Shown here: positions 32,848 to 40,353 of the stretch, piece by piece | Numbering within the stretch: position 1 is the stretch's first letter | Layout: the number at the start of each line of letters is the position of its first letter | Source: Streptomyces sp. NRRL B-24484 | GTDB taxonomy: Bacteria; Actinomycetota; Actinomycetes; Streptomycetales; Streptomycetaceae | Direction: 5' to 3' | Length of the DNA stretch: 64,000 bases | Assembly: GCF_000717715.1 (NCBI RefSeq) | Contig: NZ_JOAI01000004.1 | Coordinates: 62,001-126,000, forward strand | The notes under the pieces: model-generated | Database searches by the model: none | Seen by the model: the letters and a program-made list of their open reading frames with translations, nothing else | What the model was told of the DNA's origin: nothing | Translations under genes and position numbers: made by a program

Positions 32848-33390
32848 TCAGTCGTGGGCCATCGAGTCGATGGCCACGGCCGCCGCGAGGACGGTGGTGT
32901 GGTCGGCGTCCGGGCCGATGTCCACCGCGTAGGTGTCCCGGACGCGGAACCACTTCTTCGACACTTCGGCGATCTTGTAGCCGTCGCGCTCGATGGTGTA
33001 CTCGTGGTCGACCACGTTGCCGTCCACGGTGAGGTCGTCGCCGTCCTCCTGCTTGATGGTCCACCGGTCGCGGACCGGGCTGATCACGGCCTTCTTGACG
33101 ATCGCGACGCGGTGGCCCTCGCCGTCGTCGATCGCCATCGAGTCCTTGATCCGCATCGGCCGGCTCTGGACGGTGGCGACCCGGTGACCCTGCCCGTCCT
33201 CCAGGTGGAAGGTGCGGCGGGCGCGCAGCGCCTTGCCGTCGACCTTGTAGACGTGGTCACCGGACTCGTCGTCGATCCAGTAGTCGTCGCCGATCGAGAC
33301 CATCTTCTGCTGCATGCGGTACCGGGTCACCCCGTCGCCGTGGTCGAAGGCGCGGTTGGCCTCCCGGCGTTCCCGTCGTTCCTGGAACAT
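32848..33390 (-). CDS. LURP-one-related / Tubby-like beta-barrel family protein
   Basis: The 180-residue protein starts at ATG 33390, with AAAGGA upstream. It consists of repeated beta-hairpins with the LOR pattern: YRMQQKMVSIGDDYWIDDESGD, VYKVDGKALRARRTFHLEDGQG, VATVQSRPMRIKDSMAIDDG, VAIVKKAVISPVRDRWTIKQ. The C-terminal helix is Ala-rich and hydrophobic (TTVLAAAVAIDSM), as in the phospholipid scramblase/Tubby C-terminal barrel fold. Members often bind membrane lipids, but bacterial roles are unclear. The gene is alone on its strand apart from an unrecognised gene 146 bp upstream. Confidence 0.85.
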   Translation of the reverse strand: MFQERRERREANRAFDHGDGVTRYRMQQKMVSIGDDYWIDDESGDHVYKVDGKALRARRTFHLEDGQGHRVATVQSRPMRIKDSMAIDDGEGHRVAIVKKAVISPVRDRWTIKQEDGDDLTVDGNVVDHEYTIERDGYKIAEVSKKWFRVRDTYAVDIGPDADHTTVLAAAVAIDSMAHD

Positions 33391-33536
33391 GGTGCCGTCC
33401 TTTCGGGCCCCGCCGCCGGGCGCGGCGGCGGGCGAGGATCCGTCCTTCAAGTATGGGACGGCCGCCGCGCGGGGCCACCGGCGAACGGGGCGGCGCCCCG
33501 GACGGTGGGGTCGTCCGGGGCGCCGGGGCGGGTCGG

Positions 33537-33866
33537 TCAGCGGCAGCGGGTGGTGAAGCCGCCGGCGGCGAGGCCCTGGCAGAAGGAGGTGCGGGCGTCG
33601 GTGTAGCGGGAGAGGCGGCCGTCGACGAACCAGGTGGAGTCGGGCGGGAAGTCGAGGGTGCCGTCGGGCACGGCGTCCCAGCCGTGGCGGAAGTCGAGGT
33701 CGACGTAGGTGACGGCGGTGATGACCCGGGAGAGGTCGTGGCTGCCGGACTGGTTGGGGATCGGGCCGTTGTAGTTGAGCAGGCCGAAGAGGCGCTTGAC
33801 CCAGAGGTTGCCGCGGACGGGCTCCAGGCCGTCGGTGGCGCCGTTGTCGGCGGTGAAGTTCGTCAT
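33537..33866 (-). CDS. Hypothetical protein, unrecognised
   Basis: The 109-residue product starts at ATG 33866 (MTNFTADNGA) with a GAGGGC site upstream. The middle is beta-like and acidic/aromatic (VITAVTYVDLDFRHGWDAVP, FPPDSTWFVDGRLSRY). Two Cys residues near the C-terminus (SFCQ and TTRCR) are its only Cys residues. There is no signal peptide or membrane helix. I recognise no family. It is divergent from the ferredoxin-P450 operon across a 339-bp region with CGAAAC repeats and could be co-regulated with it. Confidence 0.6.
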   Translation of the reverse strand: MTNFTADNGATDGLEPVRGNLWVKRLFGLLNYNGPIPNQSGSHDLSRVITAVTYVDLDFRHGWDAVPDGTLDFPPDSTWFVDGRLSRYTDARTSFCQGLAAGGFTTRCR

Positions 33867-34205
33867 GCCGCCCTCGGAGACGAAAATCGTGGCGACGGCC
33901 GATCGGCGCCGTCGACCGTCGGGCGAACATTCGTCGATCGGTGCAGGTGAATGGGCCGGGATCGAAACGCCGGACGTCCATCCGTGCTGGTCGGCCGTGC
34001 TGTTGCGATCGATCCGGGGACGAAACACCGTCCGAAACCCCGATCGGAAACCATGGCCGGATTTCGACGCCTCCGGGTGCGGCCGAAACCGTGCGCACGG
34101 AATCGGACACGTTCGCGGAAGTTCTCCGGGTACGTACTCGCGGCATTGGTTGGCGTGCTATCGGTTGACCGGGGCAACCGTCCCCGCTGCCCTTGGAGGC
34201 GCACG
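33867..34205. other. Divergent region with five CGAAAC-type repeats
   Basis: This 339-bp gap lies between the unrecognised gene (-) and ferredoxin (+). CGAAAC occurs at 33963, 34021, 34033 and 34084, and CGGAAAC at 34045. The region is less GC-rich than its surroundings. TTGGAGG precedes the ferredoxin ATG. No reliable -35/-10 was found and no coding frame is convincing. Confidence 0.5.
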
Positions 34206-34403
34206 ATGCAGGTGACCGTCGATCAGGACCGCTGTTGCGGCTCGGGCCAGTGCGTGCTGACCGCGCCCGCGGTCTTCGACCAGTCCGACGAGGACGGACT
34301 CGTCCGGCTGCTCGGTCCCGGGCCGGCCGAGGAGCAGCGGGCCGCCGTCCGGCTCGCCGCCGCGCTCTGTCCCGGAAGTGCCATCACCGTGCTCGACGAG
34401 TGA
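34206..34403 (+). CDS. 3Fe-4S type ferredoxin
   Basis: The 65-residue ferredoxin has the Streptomyces P450-partner layout: VTVDQDRCCGSGQC near the N-terminus, then APAVFDQSDEDGLV and a C-terminal ALCPGSAI. The Cys spacing (Cx5C and CP near the end, with Gly/Ser in place of the fourth ligand) indicates a single 3Fe-4S cluster. It is followed 28 bp later by a P450 gene and would pass electrons to that enzyme from a ferredoxin reductase encoded elsewhere. The strong TTGGAGG site sets the start. Confidence 0.95.
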   Translation: MQVTVDQDRCCGSGQCVLTAPAVFDQSDEDGLVRLLGPGPAEEQRAAVRLAAALCPGSAITVLDE

Positions 34404-34431
34404 CCGACCACCCCCACGCGGAAGGACCGGT

Positions 34432-35664
34432 ATGACCACCACCCCCACCGAATCCGCCCGTTCCGCCCCCGCCGCGCCTTCGGCCGGGCCGGCGCTGCCC
34501 GCGGCGCGCGGCGGCTGCCCGTTCGCCCCGCCGCCCGTCTACGAGGAGGCCCTCCGCACCGCCCCCGTCACCCGCGCCGGGCTGTGGGACGGCTCCGACT
34601 GCTGGCTGGTCACCGGCCACGCCGAGGTCCGCGCGGTGCTGTCGGACCACCGCTTCTCGGCCGACGCCCGGCACCCGGGCTTCCCGTTCCTCTCCCCCGG
34701 CCGGCGCGAGCTGGTGACCCGGGCCACCCCGTCGTTCCTGCGCCTCGACGGCGCCGAGCACGCCCGCCAACGCCGGATGCTCACCGGCGACTTCATCGTG
34801 AAGCGGGTCGAGGCGATGCGCCCGCGGATCCAGCGGATCGTCGACGAGACCCTCGACCGGATGATCGCCGGGGGCTCCCCCGCCGACCTGGTCACCGCGT
34901 TCGCGCTGCCGGTGCCCTCGCTCGTCATCTGCGACCTGCTCGGCGTGCCGTACGAGGACCACGGCTTCTTCCAGAGCCGCAGCGGCGTCCTGCTGGACAT
35001 CGCCGCGCCCGCCGAGCGGGTCGGCACCGCGCAGCGCGAACTCACCGGCTACCTGACCGAACTGACCGCCCGCAAGCGGCGCGAGCCGGACGACAGCCTG
35101 CTCGGCCGGCTCGCCGCCCGGCCCGACGTCCCGCCCGAGGAGGCGGCGGCGACCGGCCTCCTGCTGCTGGTCGCCGGCCACGAGACCACGGCGAACATGA
35201 CGGCGCTGGGCACCCTCGCCCTGCTGCAGCACCCCGAGCAGGCGGCCCGGCTGCGGGCCGACCCGGGCCTGGTCAAGGGCGCGGTCGAGGAACTGCTGCG
35301 CTGGCTGAGCGTCGTCCACCTCGGCGTCCCCCGGCTGGCGGTCGAGGACGTCGAGGTGGGCGGCACGCTCGTCCGGGCCGGCGAGGGAGTGCTCTGCATG
35401 GTCTCGACCGCCAACCGGGACGCGGCGGTCTTCCCCGACGGCGACCGGCTCGACCTGGAGCGGGACGCCCGCCGGCACTTCGCGTTCGGCTTCGGCGTGC
35501 ACCAGTGCCTGGGGCAGCCGCTGGCCCGGGCGGAGCTGCAGATCGCCCTGGAGACGCTCTTCCGCCGCCTGCCCGGCCTGCGGCTGGCCGTCCCGTACGA
35601 GGCGGTCCGCTACCGCGCCGACATGGTGGTGTACGGGGTGCACGAGCTGCCGGTCGCCTGGTAG
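34432..35664 (+). CDS. Cytochrome P450 (CYP105-like)
   Basis: The 410-residue P450 starts at ATG 34432 with GGAAGGA upstream. CPFAPPPVYEEAL, RMLTGDFIVKRV, the I-helix AGHETTANM (with the Thr pair for oxygen activation), the EELLRW start of the ExxR region and the heme loop FGFGVHQCLGQPLARAEL are all present. The CPFAPPP N-terminus and ferredoxin partner suggest the CYP105 family, which hydroxylates xenobiotics and secondary metabolites. There is no biosynthetic cluster around it, so the substrate is unknown. It ends at a perfect 12-bp-stem hairpin. Confidence 0.95.
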   Translation: MTTTPTESARSAPAAPSAGPALPAARGGCPFAPPPVYEEALRTAPVTRAGLWDGSDCWLVTGHAEVRAVLSDHRFSADARHPGFPFLSPGRRELVTRATPSFLRLDGAEHARQRRMLTGDFIVKRVEAMRPRIQRIVDETLDRMIAGGSPADLVTAFALPVPSLVICDLLGVPYEDHGFFQSRSGVLLDIAAPAERVGTAQRELTGYLTELTARKRREPDDSLLGRLAARPDVPPEEAAATGLLLLVAGHETTANMTALGTLALLQHPEQAARLRADPGLVKGAVEELLRWLSVVHLGVPRLAVEDVEVGGTLVRAGEGVLCMVSTANRDAAVFPDGDRLDLERDARRHFAFGFGVHQCLGQPLARAELQIALETLFRRLPGLRLAVPYEAVRYRADMVVYGVHELPVAW

Positions 35665-35673
35665 CCCGACCTG

Positions 35674-35700
35674 CCGGGCGGGCGCCGCGCGCCCGCCCGG
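35674..35700. terminator. Bidirectional terminator, perfect 12-bp stem
   Basis: CCGGGCGGGCGC-CGC-GCGCCCGCCCGG lies between the P450 stop (35664) and the end of the convergent tetR gene (35710). Confidence 0.85.
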
Positions 35701-35709
35701 GGGGCGGGC

Positions 35710-36309
35710 TCAGCCGGTGGTGGCGGCGGCGGTCAGGTGGGCGGCGAGGGTGTCGGCCGCGGCGTCGTCCAGCGGCGCGTGGCCGACCAGCAGCCGGTAC
35801 CAGAGGAAGCCGTAGCCGAGTTCGACCAGTACCTCCGGGTCGGCGCCGGGGCGCAGCGCACCGCGGGCGGCGGCACGGGCGAAGAGTTCGCCGAGGGCGG
35901 CGCGGCGGCGGGCGGTGAAGTCCCGGAGCACCTCCGCCACGGCCGGCTCGCGCTGCGCGCCGGAGACGACCTCGCCGAGCAGCCGCACCATGCCCGGGTC
36001 CTGCAGCGCCTCGAAGCTGGCCCGGAAGAAGGCGGCGAGGTCGTTCCGGAGATCGCCGGTGTCGGGCAGGCCGACGGCGGCGGTCGCGCTGTCGGCCATC
36101 GCCTCGGCCACCACGGCGCCCTTGGTGGGCCACCAGCGGTAGACGGTCTGCTTGCCGACCCCGGCCGCCCGGGCGATCCGGTCGATCGTCAGCTCCTGGC
36201 CCGGTTCGCGCAGCAGCTGCATGGTCGCGGCCAGTACGGCCTCGCGGGCGGCCTCGTTGCGGCGGCGGCCGGTGTGCGGGCGGGCGGCCGCGGGGCGGGG
36301 GTCTTCCAT
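35710..36309 (-). CDS. TetR/AcrR family transcriptional regulator
   Basis: The 199-residue repressor has an Arg-rich N-terminal arm (PHTGRRRNEAAREAVL) and a TetR helix-turn-helix: LTIDRIARAAGVGKQTVYRWWP. The recognition-helix sequence GKQTVYRWWPTKGAV is typical of the subgroup controlling adjacent oxidoreductases. The C-terminal domain (YGFLWYRLLVGHAPLD) is the TetR_C_11-like type. It is divergent from the SDR gene. Two GAGAC...GTCTC palindromes in the 97-bp gap are its likely operators, and the stronger promoter there drives the SDR gene. Confidence 0.92.
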   Translation of the reverse strand: MEDPRPAAARPHTGRRRNEAAREAVLAATMQLLREPGQELTIDRIARAAGVGKQTVYRWWPTKGAVVAEAMADSATAAVGLPDTGDLRNDLAAFFRASFEALQDPGMVRLLGEVVSGAQREPAVAEVLRDFTARRRAALGELFARAAARGALRPGADPEVLVELGYGFLWYRLLVGHAPLDDAAADTLAAHLTAAATTG

Positions 36310-36336
36310 GGGCGGGACTGTACACGGGAAAGGGCA

Positions 36337-36385
36337 TTGACGAGACGATCAGTCTCGGCAAATACTTGTCGAGACGGATCGTCTC
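36337..36385 (+). promoter_or_regulatory. Promoter with two TetR operators upstream of the SDR gene
   Basis: TTGACG (36337-36342) and AATACT (36361-36366) are spaced by 18 nt. Operator A, CGAGAC-GATCA-GTCTCG (36341-36357), covers the -35 and spacer. Operator B, GAGACG-GAT-CGTCTC (36371-36385), covers the expected start of transcription. Confidence 0.8.
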
Positions 36386-36406
36386 AACAACCTCCCAGGA
36401 GTTCCC

Positions 36407-37156
36407 GTGTCCTACTCCCCGTTCCCGTCCTTCGCCGGCCAGCGGATCGCCGTCATGGGCGGCAGCAGCGGCATCGGCGAGGCTGCCGCCCGAGCCTTCG
36501 CCGCCGCCGGGGCCGACGTGGTGATCACCGGCCGGTCCAAGGCCCGGCTCGACGCGGCCGCCGAGCGCATCGGCCACCCGGTCACCGCCGTCGAGGCCGA
36601 CGCCACCTCGGCCGACTCGATCGCCGCCTGCTTCGAGGCGGTCGGCCGCCTCGACCACCTGGTGCTCGCCCTGAGCTCCGGCGCCGTCGGCCTCGGCCCG
36701 TTCGCCGAACTCGCCGAGGCCGACCTGCGGACGGCCTTCGACGGCAAGCTCTTCGCACACTTCGCCGTGCTGCGGGCGGCCCTGCCGCTGCTGCGGCGGG
36801 ACGGCTCGGTCACCTTCGTCACCGCCGCCTCGGCCCGGGCCGCGCTGCCCGGATCGTCCGGACTCGCCGCGGTCAACGGCGCACTGGAGGCCGCCGTCCC
36901 GCCGCTCGCCGCCGAACTGGCACCGCTGCGGGTCAACGCCGTCTCCCCCGGCGTCGTCGACACCGCGTGGTGGTCCGGGATGCCGGAGGCCGACCGGGCC
37001 GCGTTCTTCTCCGGTGTCGCCGCCGCCCTCCCGGTCGGCCGGGTCGGCGCCCCCGAGGACGTCGCCCAGGCCATCGCCTACCTCGCGGGCAACGGCTTCA
37101 CCACCGGCACCGTCCTCGACTGCGCCGGCGGCGCGACGCTCGCCACCGGCCGCTGA
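36407..37156 (+). CDS. Short-chain dehydrogenase/reductase lacking the YxxxK pair
   Basis: The 249-residue SDR starts at GTG 36407 with CCAGGAG upstream. The nucleotide motif GGSSGIGEAAARAFA and an NADP-type GRSKARL are intact, as are the ALSSGAV (NNAG-position) and VNAVSPGVVDT segments. At the catalytic position, where SDRs have YxxSK, the sequence reads GLAAVNGALEA: Tyr is replaced by Leu and Lys by Asn. It may be a non-classical SDR or a binding protein. The divergent TetR and its operators control it. A GntR gene follows 160 bp later. Confidence 0.9.
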   Translation: MSYSPFPSFAGQRIAVMGGSSGIGEAAARAFAAAGADVVITGRSKARLDAAAERIGHPVTAVEADATSADSIAACFEAVGRLDHLVLALSSGAVGLGPFAELAEADLRTAFDGKLFAHFAVLRAALPLLRRDGSVTFVTAASARAALPGSSGLAAVNGALEAAVPPLAAELAPLRVNAVSPGVVDTAWWSGMPEADRAAFFSGVAAALPVGRVGAPEDVAQAIAYLAGNGFTTGTVLDCAGGATLATGR

Positions 37157-37279
37157 CGGTCCGTCCCCGGGCGGCCGCCGGCACCGCAGTCCGGAGCCGT
37201 CGGGCAGGGCAGGCCCAACGGCCCGGCGGGGCTCGTGCCCGGCCGCCGGCGGCACACTCCGGCGCCCTGTCGGAAATCG

Positions 37280-37294
37280 ACTGGTCCAACCAGT
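37280..37294. promoter_or_regulatory. FadR/GntR-type operator
   Basis: ACTGGT-CCA-ACCAGT is a perfect palindrome of the TGGTNNNACCA type bound by FadR-subfamily GntR proteins. A further GACCAGT half-site lies at 37296-37302. It sits 24 bp upstream of the GntR gene, suggesting autoregulation. Confidence 0.82.
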
Positions 37295-37317
37295 TGACCA
37301 GTGGTGGGGGCGGGTGC

Positions 37318-38106
37318 ATGCTGACCGCCATGACGGAGCGGATCATCCGGCGGGAAGCGGTCTCGGACCAGCTGTTCTCGCTGCTGGAGGAGCGGATTCT
37401 GAACGGTGTGCTGCCACCCGGCGGCGCACTGACGGCCGAGCGCGAGCTCGCGGCGGAGTTCGGGGTCAATCGGCACGCGGTGCGCGAGGCGGTCAAGCGC
37501 CTGCAGCAGGCGCGGCTGGTGGAGGTGAGCCAGGGCGGGCGCACCCGGGTGCTGGACTGGCGCACCTCGGCCGGACTGGACCTGGTGCTCCGGGCGTCCG
37601 CCGGTGCGCAGGTACCGCCCGCACTCGCCGGGCTGCAGCGCGACGCCATGGAGATGCGGGCCTGCATCGGCGCGGACGCCGCCCGGCTGTGCGCCGAGCG
37701 CTGCTCGGCCGAGCAGTCGGCGGAGATCACCGCCGCGGCGGCCGCGTTCGGACGGATCGGGCCGGACCTGGCCGCGCTGGGCGCCGCGGACATCGCCTGG
37801 TGGCGACTGGTCGTCACCGGCTCCGGCAACCTCGCCTACCTGCTGGCCTTCAACAGCCTGGTGGGCGGCGCCCTGCCGGTGGGCGAGGTCCCCCCGGCGC
37901 ACCGCGCCGACGAGCTGCTGGACGTGACGGCGCACCTGCGCCTCGCCGAACTGATCGCCGCGGGTGACGCCGCGGCCGCCGAGCGGGCGGCCCGGGCGCT
38001 GCTCTCGCGCGCCGTGCCCGCGCCCGCGCCCACGCCCGCATCCACGCCCACGCCCATTGAGGACGCGGTCCCGTCCGCCGCCGCGCGAGGGGAGGCGACG
38101 GCATGA
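37318..38106 (+). CDS. GntR family regulator, FadR subfamily
   Basis: The protein is about 262 residues from ATG 37318 (ATG 37330 is also possible). The N-terminal winged helix has LFSLLEERILNGVLPPGGAL, ERELAAEFGVNRHAVREAVK and RLQQARLVEVSQGG, the GntR signature. The C-terminal FCD-type helical domain (MEMRACIGADAARLCAERC onward) likely binds a ligand. An Ala/Pro/Thr-rich tail ends the protein. Its stop overlaps the ATG of a membrane hydroxylase (ATGA), so the regulator and hydroxylase are co-translated. The palindrome upstream indicates that it controls this operon. Confidence 0.92.
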   Translation: MLTAMTERIIRREAVSDQLFSLLEERILNGVLPPGGALTAERELAAEFGVNRHAVREAVKRLQQARLVEVSQGGRTRVLDWRTSAGLDLVLRASAGAQVPPALAGLQRDAMEMRACIGADAARLCAERCSAEQSAEITAAAAAFGRIGPDLAALGAADIAWWRLVVTGSGNLAYLLAFNSLVGGALPVGEVPPAHRADELLDVTAHLRLAELIAAGDAAAAERAARALLSRAVPAPAPTPASTPTPIEDAVPSAAARGEATA

Positions 38107-38951
38107 TCCCCGCCGTGTTCTACGCGATACCCGCCTTCGTGCTGCTGGTGGTCGTCGAGGCGCTGTCGTACCGCTTCCTGCCCGACGACGAGGAGTACGG
38201 CTACGAGGTCCGCGACACCGCGACCTCGCTGTCGATGGGCGCCGGCAGCCAGGTGATCGGGCTGCCGTGGAAGGCCTTCGCGGTGCTGGCGTACGCCGGG
38301 CTGTACACCCTCGCGCCCTGGCACCTGTCCGCCTCCTCGGCGTGGACCTGGCTGCTCCTCTTCTTCGCCGACGACCTGGCGTACTACGCCTTCCACCGGG
38401 CGCACCACCGGGTGCGGGTGCTGTGGGCGAGCCACGTGGTGCACCACTCCAGCGTCCGGTACAACCTGTCGACGGCGCTGCGGCAGAGCTGGACGCCGAT
38501 GACCTCGCTGCCGTTCTGGCTGCCGCTCGCGGCGCTCGGCATCCAGCCGTGGATGATCCTGCTGCAGCAGTCGATCAGCCTGGTCTACCAGTTCTTCCTG
38601 CACACCGAGCGGGTGGACCGGCTCTGGCGGCCCGTCGAGTGGGTCTTCAACACCCCGTCGCACCACCGGGTGCACCACGCCTCCAACCAGGTGTACCTGG
38701 ACCGCAACTACGGCGGCATCCTGATCGTCTGGGACCGGCTCTTCGGCAGCTTCCGGCCCGAGGGCGAGCGGGTGGTGTACGGCCTGACCAAGAACATCGC
38801 CACCCACAACCCGCTGCGGGTTGCCTTCCACGAGTTCGCCGCCGTCTGGCGGGACGTCAGGGGCGCGGACCGCTGGCGCGACCGCGCCGGCCACCTTTTC
38901 GGCCCGCCCGGCTGGTCCCCGAAGACGGGGGTCCGAGGCACGGAGGCCTGA
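38103..38951 (+). CDS. Sterol desaturase / fatty acid hydroxylase superfamily membrane protein
   Basis: The 282-residue protein overlaps the GntR gene by 4 bp. It has four to five helices and the three His clusters of the di-iron hydroxylase family: FHRAHHRV, HVVHHSS and HHRVHHASN. An upstream N-terminal helix (AIPAFVLLVVVEAL) and the WDRLFGSFRPE segment are also typical. It should hydroxylate or desaturate a lipid in the membrane using oxygen and an electron donor encoded elsewhere. Control by a FadR-type regulator fits a role in lipid metabolism. The substrate is not predictable. Confidence 0.9.
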   Translation: MIPAVFYAIPAFVLLVVVEALSYRFLPDDEEYGYEVRDTATSLSMGAGSQVIGLPWKAFAVLAYAGLYTLAPWHLSASSAWTWLLLFFADDLAYYAFHRAHHRVRVLWASHVVHHSSVRYNLSTALRQSWTPMTSLPFWLPLAALGIQPWMILLQQSISLVYQFFLHTERVDRLWRPVEWVFNTPSHHRVHHASNQVYLDRNYGGILIVWDRLFGSFRPEGERVVYGLTKNIATHNPLRVAFHEFAAVWRDVRGADRWRDRAGHLFGPPGWSPKTGVRGTEA

Positions 38952-39062
38952 GGCGCGGCGGCGTTCCGGGCACCGGGGTGGACCGGGCCCGGGCCGCCGC
39001 CCCGACCATTGGCCCAAGATCAGGGCGCGCAAATGCCCCGTGTCGGCGGGCCTTTGCCGCCG

Positions 39063-39078
39063 TAGAGTGATCCTCATG
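39063..39078 (+). promoter_or_regulatory. TAGAGT -10 box 7 nt before the cupin ATG (leaderless transcript)
   Basis: TAGAGT at 39063-39068 ends 7 nt before ATG 39076. That puts the expected transcription start at the start codon, and no ribosome binding site is visible. Confidence 0.5.
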
Positions 39079-39597
39079 ACGACGGATCAGAACAGCGGCA
39101 CCGCCCACGACCTGCGGCCCGGGCCCGTGCTCACCCGGGGCGCCGAGGCCGAGACCTGCGCGGACCCGAGCAGCGTGATGACGCTGCTGGCCGACTCGGC
39201 CGACACCGACGGCGGCTTCACCAGCTACCGGTCGACCTTCGCGAAGGGGGCGGCGGGCGCGCCCGCGCACTTCCACACCAAGGCCTGGGAGCTGTTCTTC
39301 GTGATCAGCGGGTCCCTCCGGGTGCTGGTCGGCGAGGAGGTGAGCACCCTCGGTGCGGGCGACTTCCTCGCGGTGCCGCCGCACACCCCGCACGCCTTCG
39401 CGGCGGCGCCGGGCGAGGAGGCCGACGTGCTGTTCGTGTTCACCCCCGGCATGGGCCGCTTCGACTACCTGCGGCTGCTCGGGCGGGTGATGCGCGGCGA
39501 GGCGGACCCGGCCGAGATCGCTGCCTCCTCGGAGCAGTACGACAACCACTACGTGGACAGCCCGGTCTGGCGCGCCGCCCTGGAGCATTCGGCGTGA
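39076..39597 (+). CDS. Cupin domain protein
   Basis: The 173-residue protein has a cupin_2 core: motif 1 PAHFHTKAWELFFVISG (two His and a Glu, the metal set) and motif 2 GDFLAVPPHTPHAF (third His). Residues 60-135 form the barrel; the C-terminal tail (YLRLLGRVMRGEADPAEI, YVDSPVWRAALEHSA) is helical and resembles quercetin-dioxygenase-like cupins. The start is probably leaderless. It overlaps the next VOC gene (GTGA), suggesting that both act on one small molecule. The substrate is unknown. Confidence 0.88.
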   Translation: MTTDQNSGTAHDLRPGPVLTRGAEAETCADPSSVMTLLADSADTDGGFTSYRSTFAKGAAGAPAHFHTKAWELFFVISGSLRVLVGEEVSTLGAGDFLAVPPHTPHAFAAAPGEEADVLFVFTPGMGRFDYLRLLGRVMRGEADPAEIAASSEQYDNHYVDSPVWRAALEHSA

Positions 39598-39995
39598 TCG
39601 AGCCCTCCGTCCGCATCCGGATCGCCCGTCCCTCCCTCGACCTCGCCGCCGCCGAACGATTCTGGGTCGACGGGCTCGGCATGGCGGTGCTGTGGCGCAC
39701 CGCCGAGCACGTGTCCGGCGAGCACGACCTGCTCATGGTCGGCCTGCCCGGCGCGGACTGGCACCTGGAGCTCACCCACGACCCCGAGCGGCCGGTCGCC
39801 CCCGCGCCCACCGCCGACGACCTGCTGGTCCTCTACCTCGGCGCCCCGGTGGACGAGGCCCTGCTCGACCGGCTGACCGCCCACGGCGGCACCCGCGTCC
39901 CGGCGCACAACCCCTACTGGGACGAGTACGGGGTGACGGTCGCCGATCCGGACGGCTACCGCCTCGTGCTGTGCACCCGCACCTGGACGGTGTGA
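39594..39995 (+). CDS. VOC family protein
   Basis: The 133-residue protein starts at GTG 39594, overlapping the cupin stop. The paired VOC modules are recognisable: VRIRIARPSLDLAAAERFWVDGLGM, LLMVGLPGADWHLELTHDPERP, LLVLYLGAPVDEALLDRLTAHGG and YGVTVADPDGYRLVLCTRTW. The HLELTH segment and the final YRLVL give possible metal ligands. NPYWDEYGVT is the usual substrate-pocket loop. Coupling to the cupin suggests a joint metal-dependent oxygenase or lyase step. The substrate is unknown. Confidence 0.88.
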   Translation: MIEPSVRIRIARPSLDLAAAERFWVDGLGMAVLWRTAEHVSGEHDLLMVGLPGADWHLELTHDPERPVAPAPTADDLLVLYLGAPVDEALLDRLTAHGGTRVPAHNPYWDEYGVTVADPDGYRLVLCTRTWTV

Positions 39996-40353
39996 CGGCC
40001 GCGGCCCTGCGGGGTGCACGGAGGGCGACCGCCGGGGGCGCCGGCGCGGACGGCGGGCACCACTGCGCGTGACCGCAGGCCGCGCCGCACCGGCCGCCGG
40101 CAGCGCCGGCCCGTACCGGTCGGCCGTTCCAGGAGGCCCGTCCCGCAGCCGGGTTGACGCTCGGTGACCTGCGCCGACGGGCCCCGGGGTCGCTGACGGT
40201 GACCTGGTTGCCGTGCCCCGCCGAGGAGTTCAGGATGGAAGGAGGACCGGTCGTCCCTCCCCTCCCGCCGCCCCGGACGGCGGCCGCACCGGGCGCTGCC
40301 GCCCGGTCGCCGGAGGGCATCGGCCGGCACGCGCACGTGCGGAGGGCGCTGCC
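39996..40353. other. Intergenic region before the unknown four-gene cluster
   Basis: This 358-bp gap contains a TTGACG box at about 40153 without a clear -10 and a GGAGGG ribosome site for ATG 40354. The downstream frame is open from 40213, but its extension is Arg/Pro-rich and unlikely to be coding. I see no terminator or repeat of note. Confidence 0.45.

Noticed and set aside
40213..40353. Longer N-terminus for the first gene of the unknown cluster
   Set aside because: The extension is Arg/Pro/Gly-rich, lacks a ribosome site and is followed by a well-placed GGAGGG before ATG 40354.
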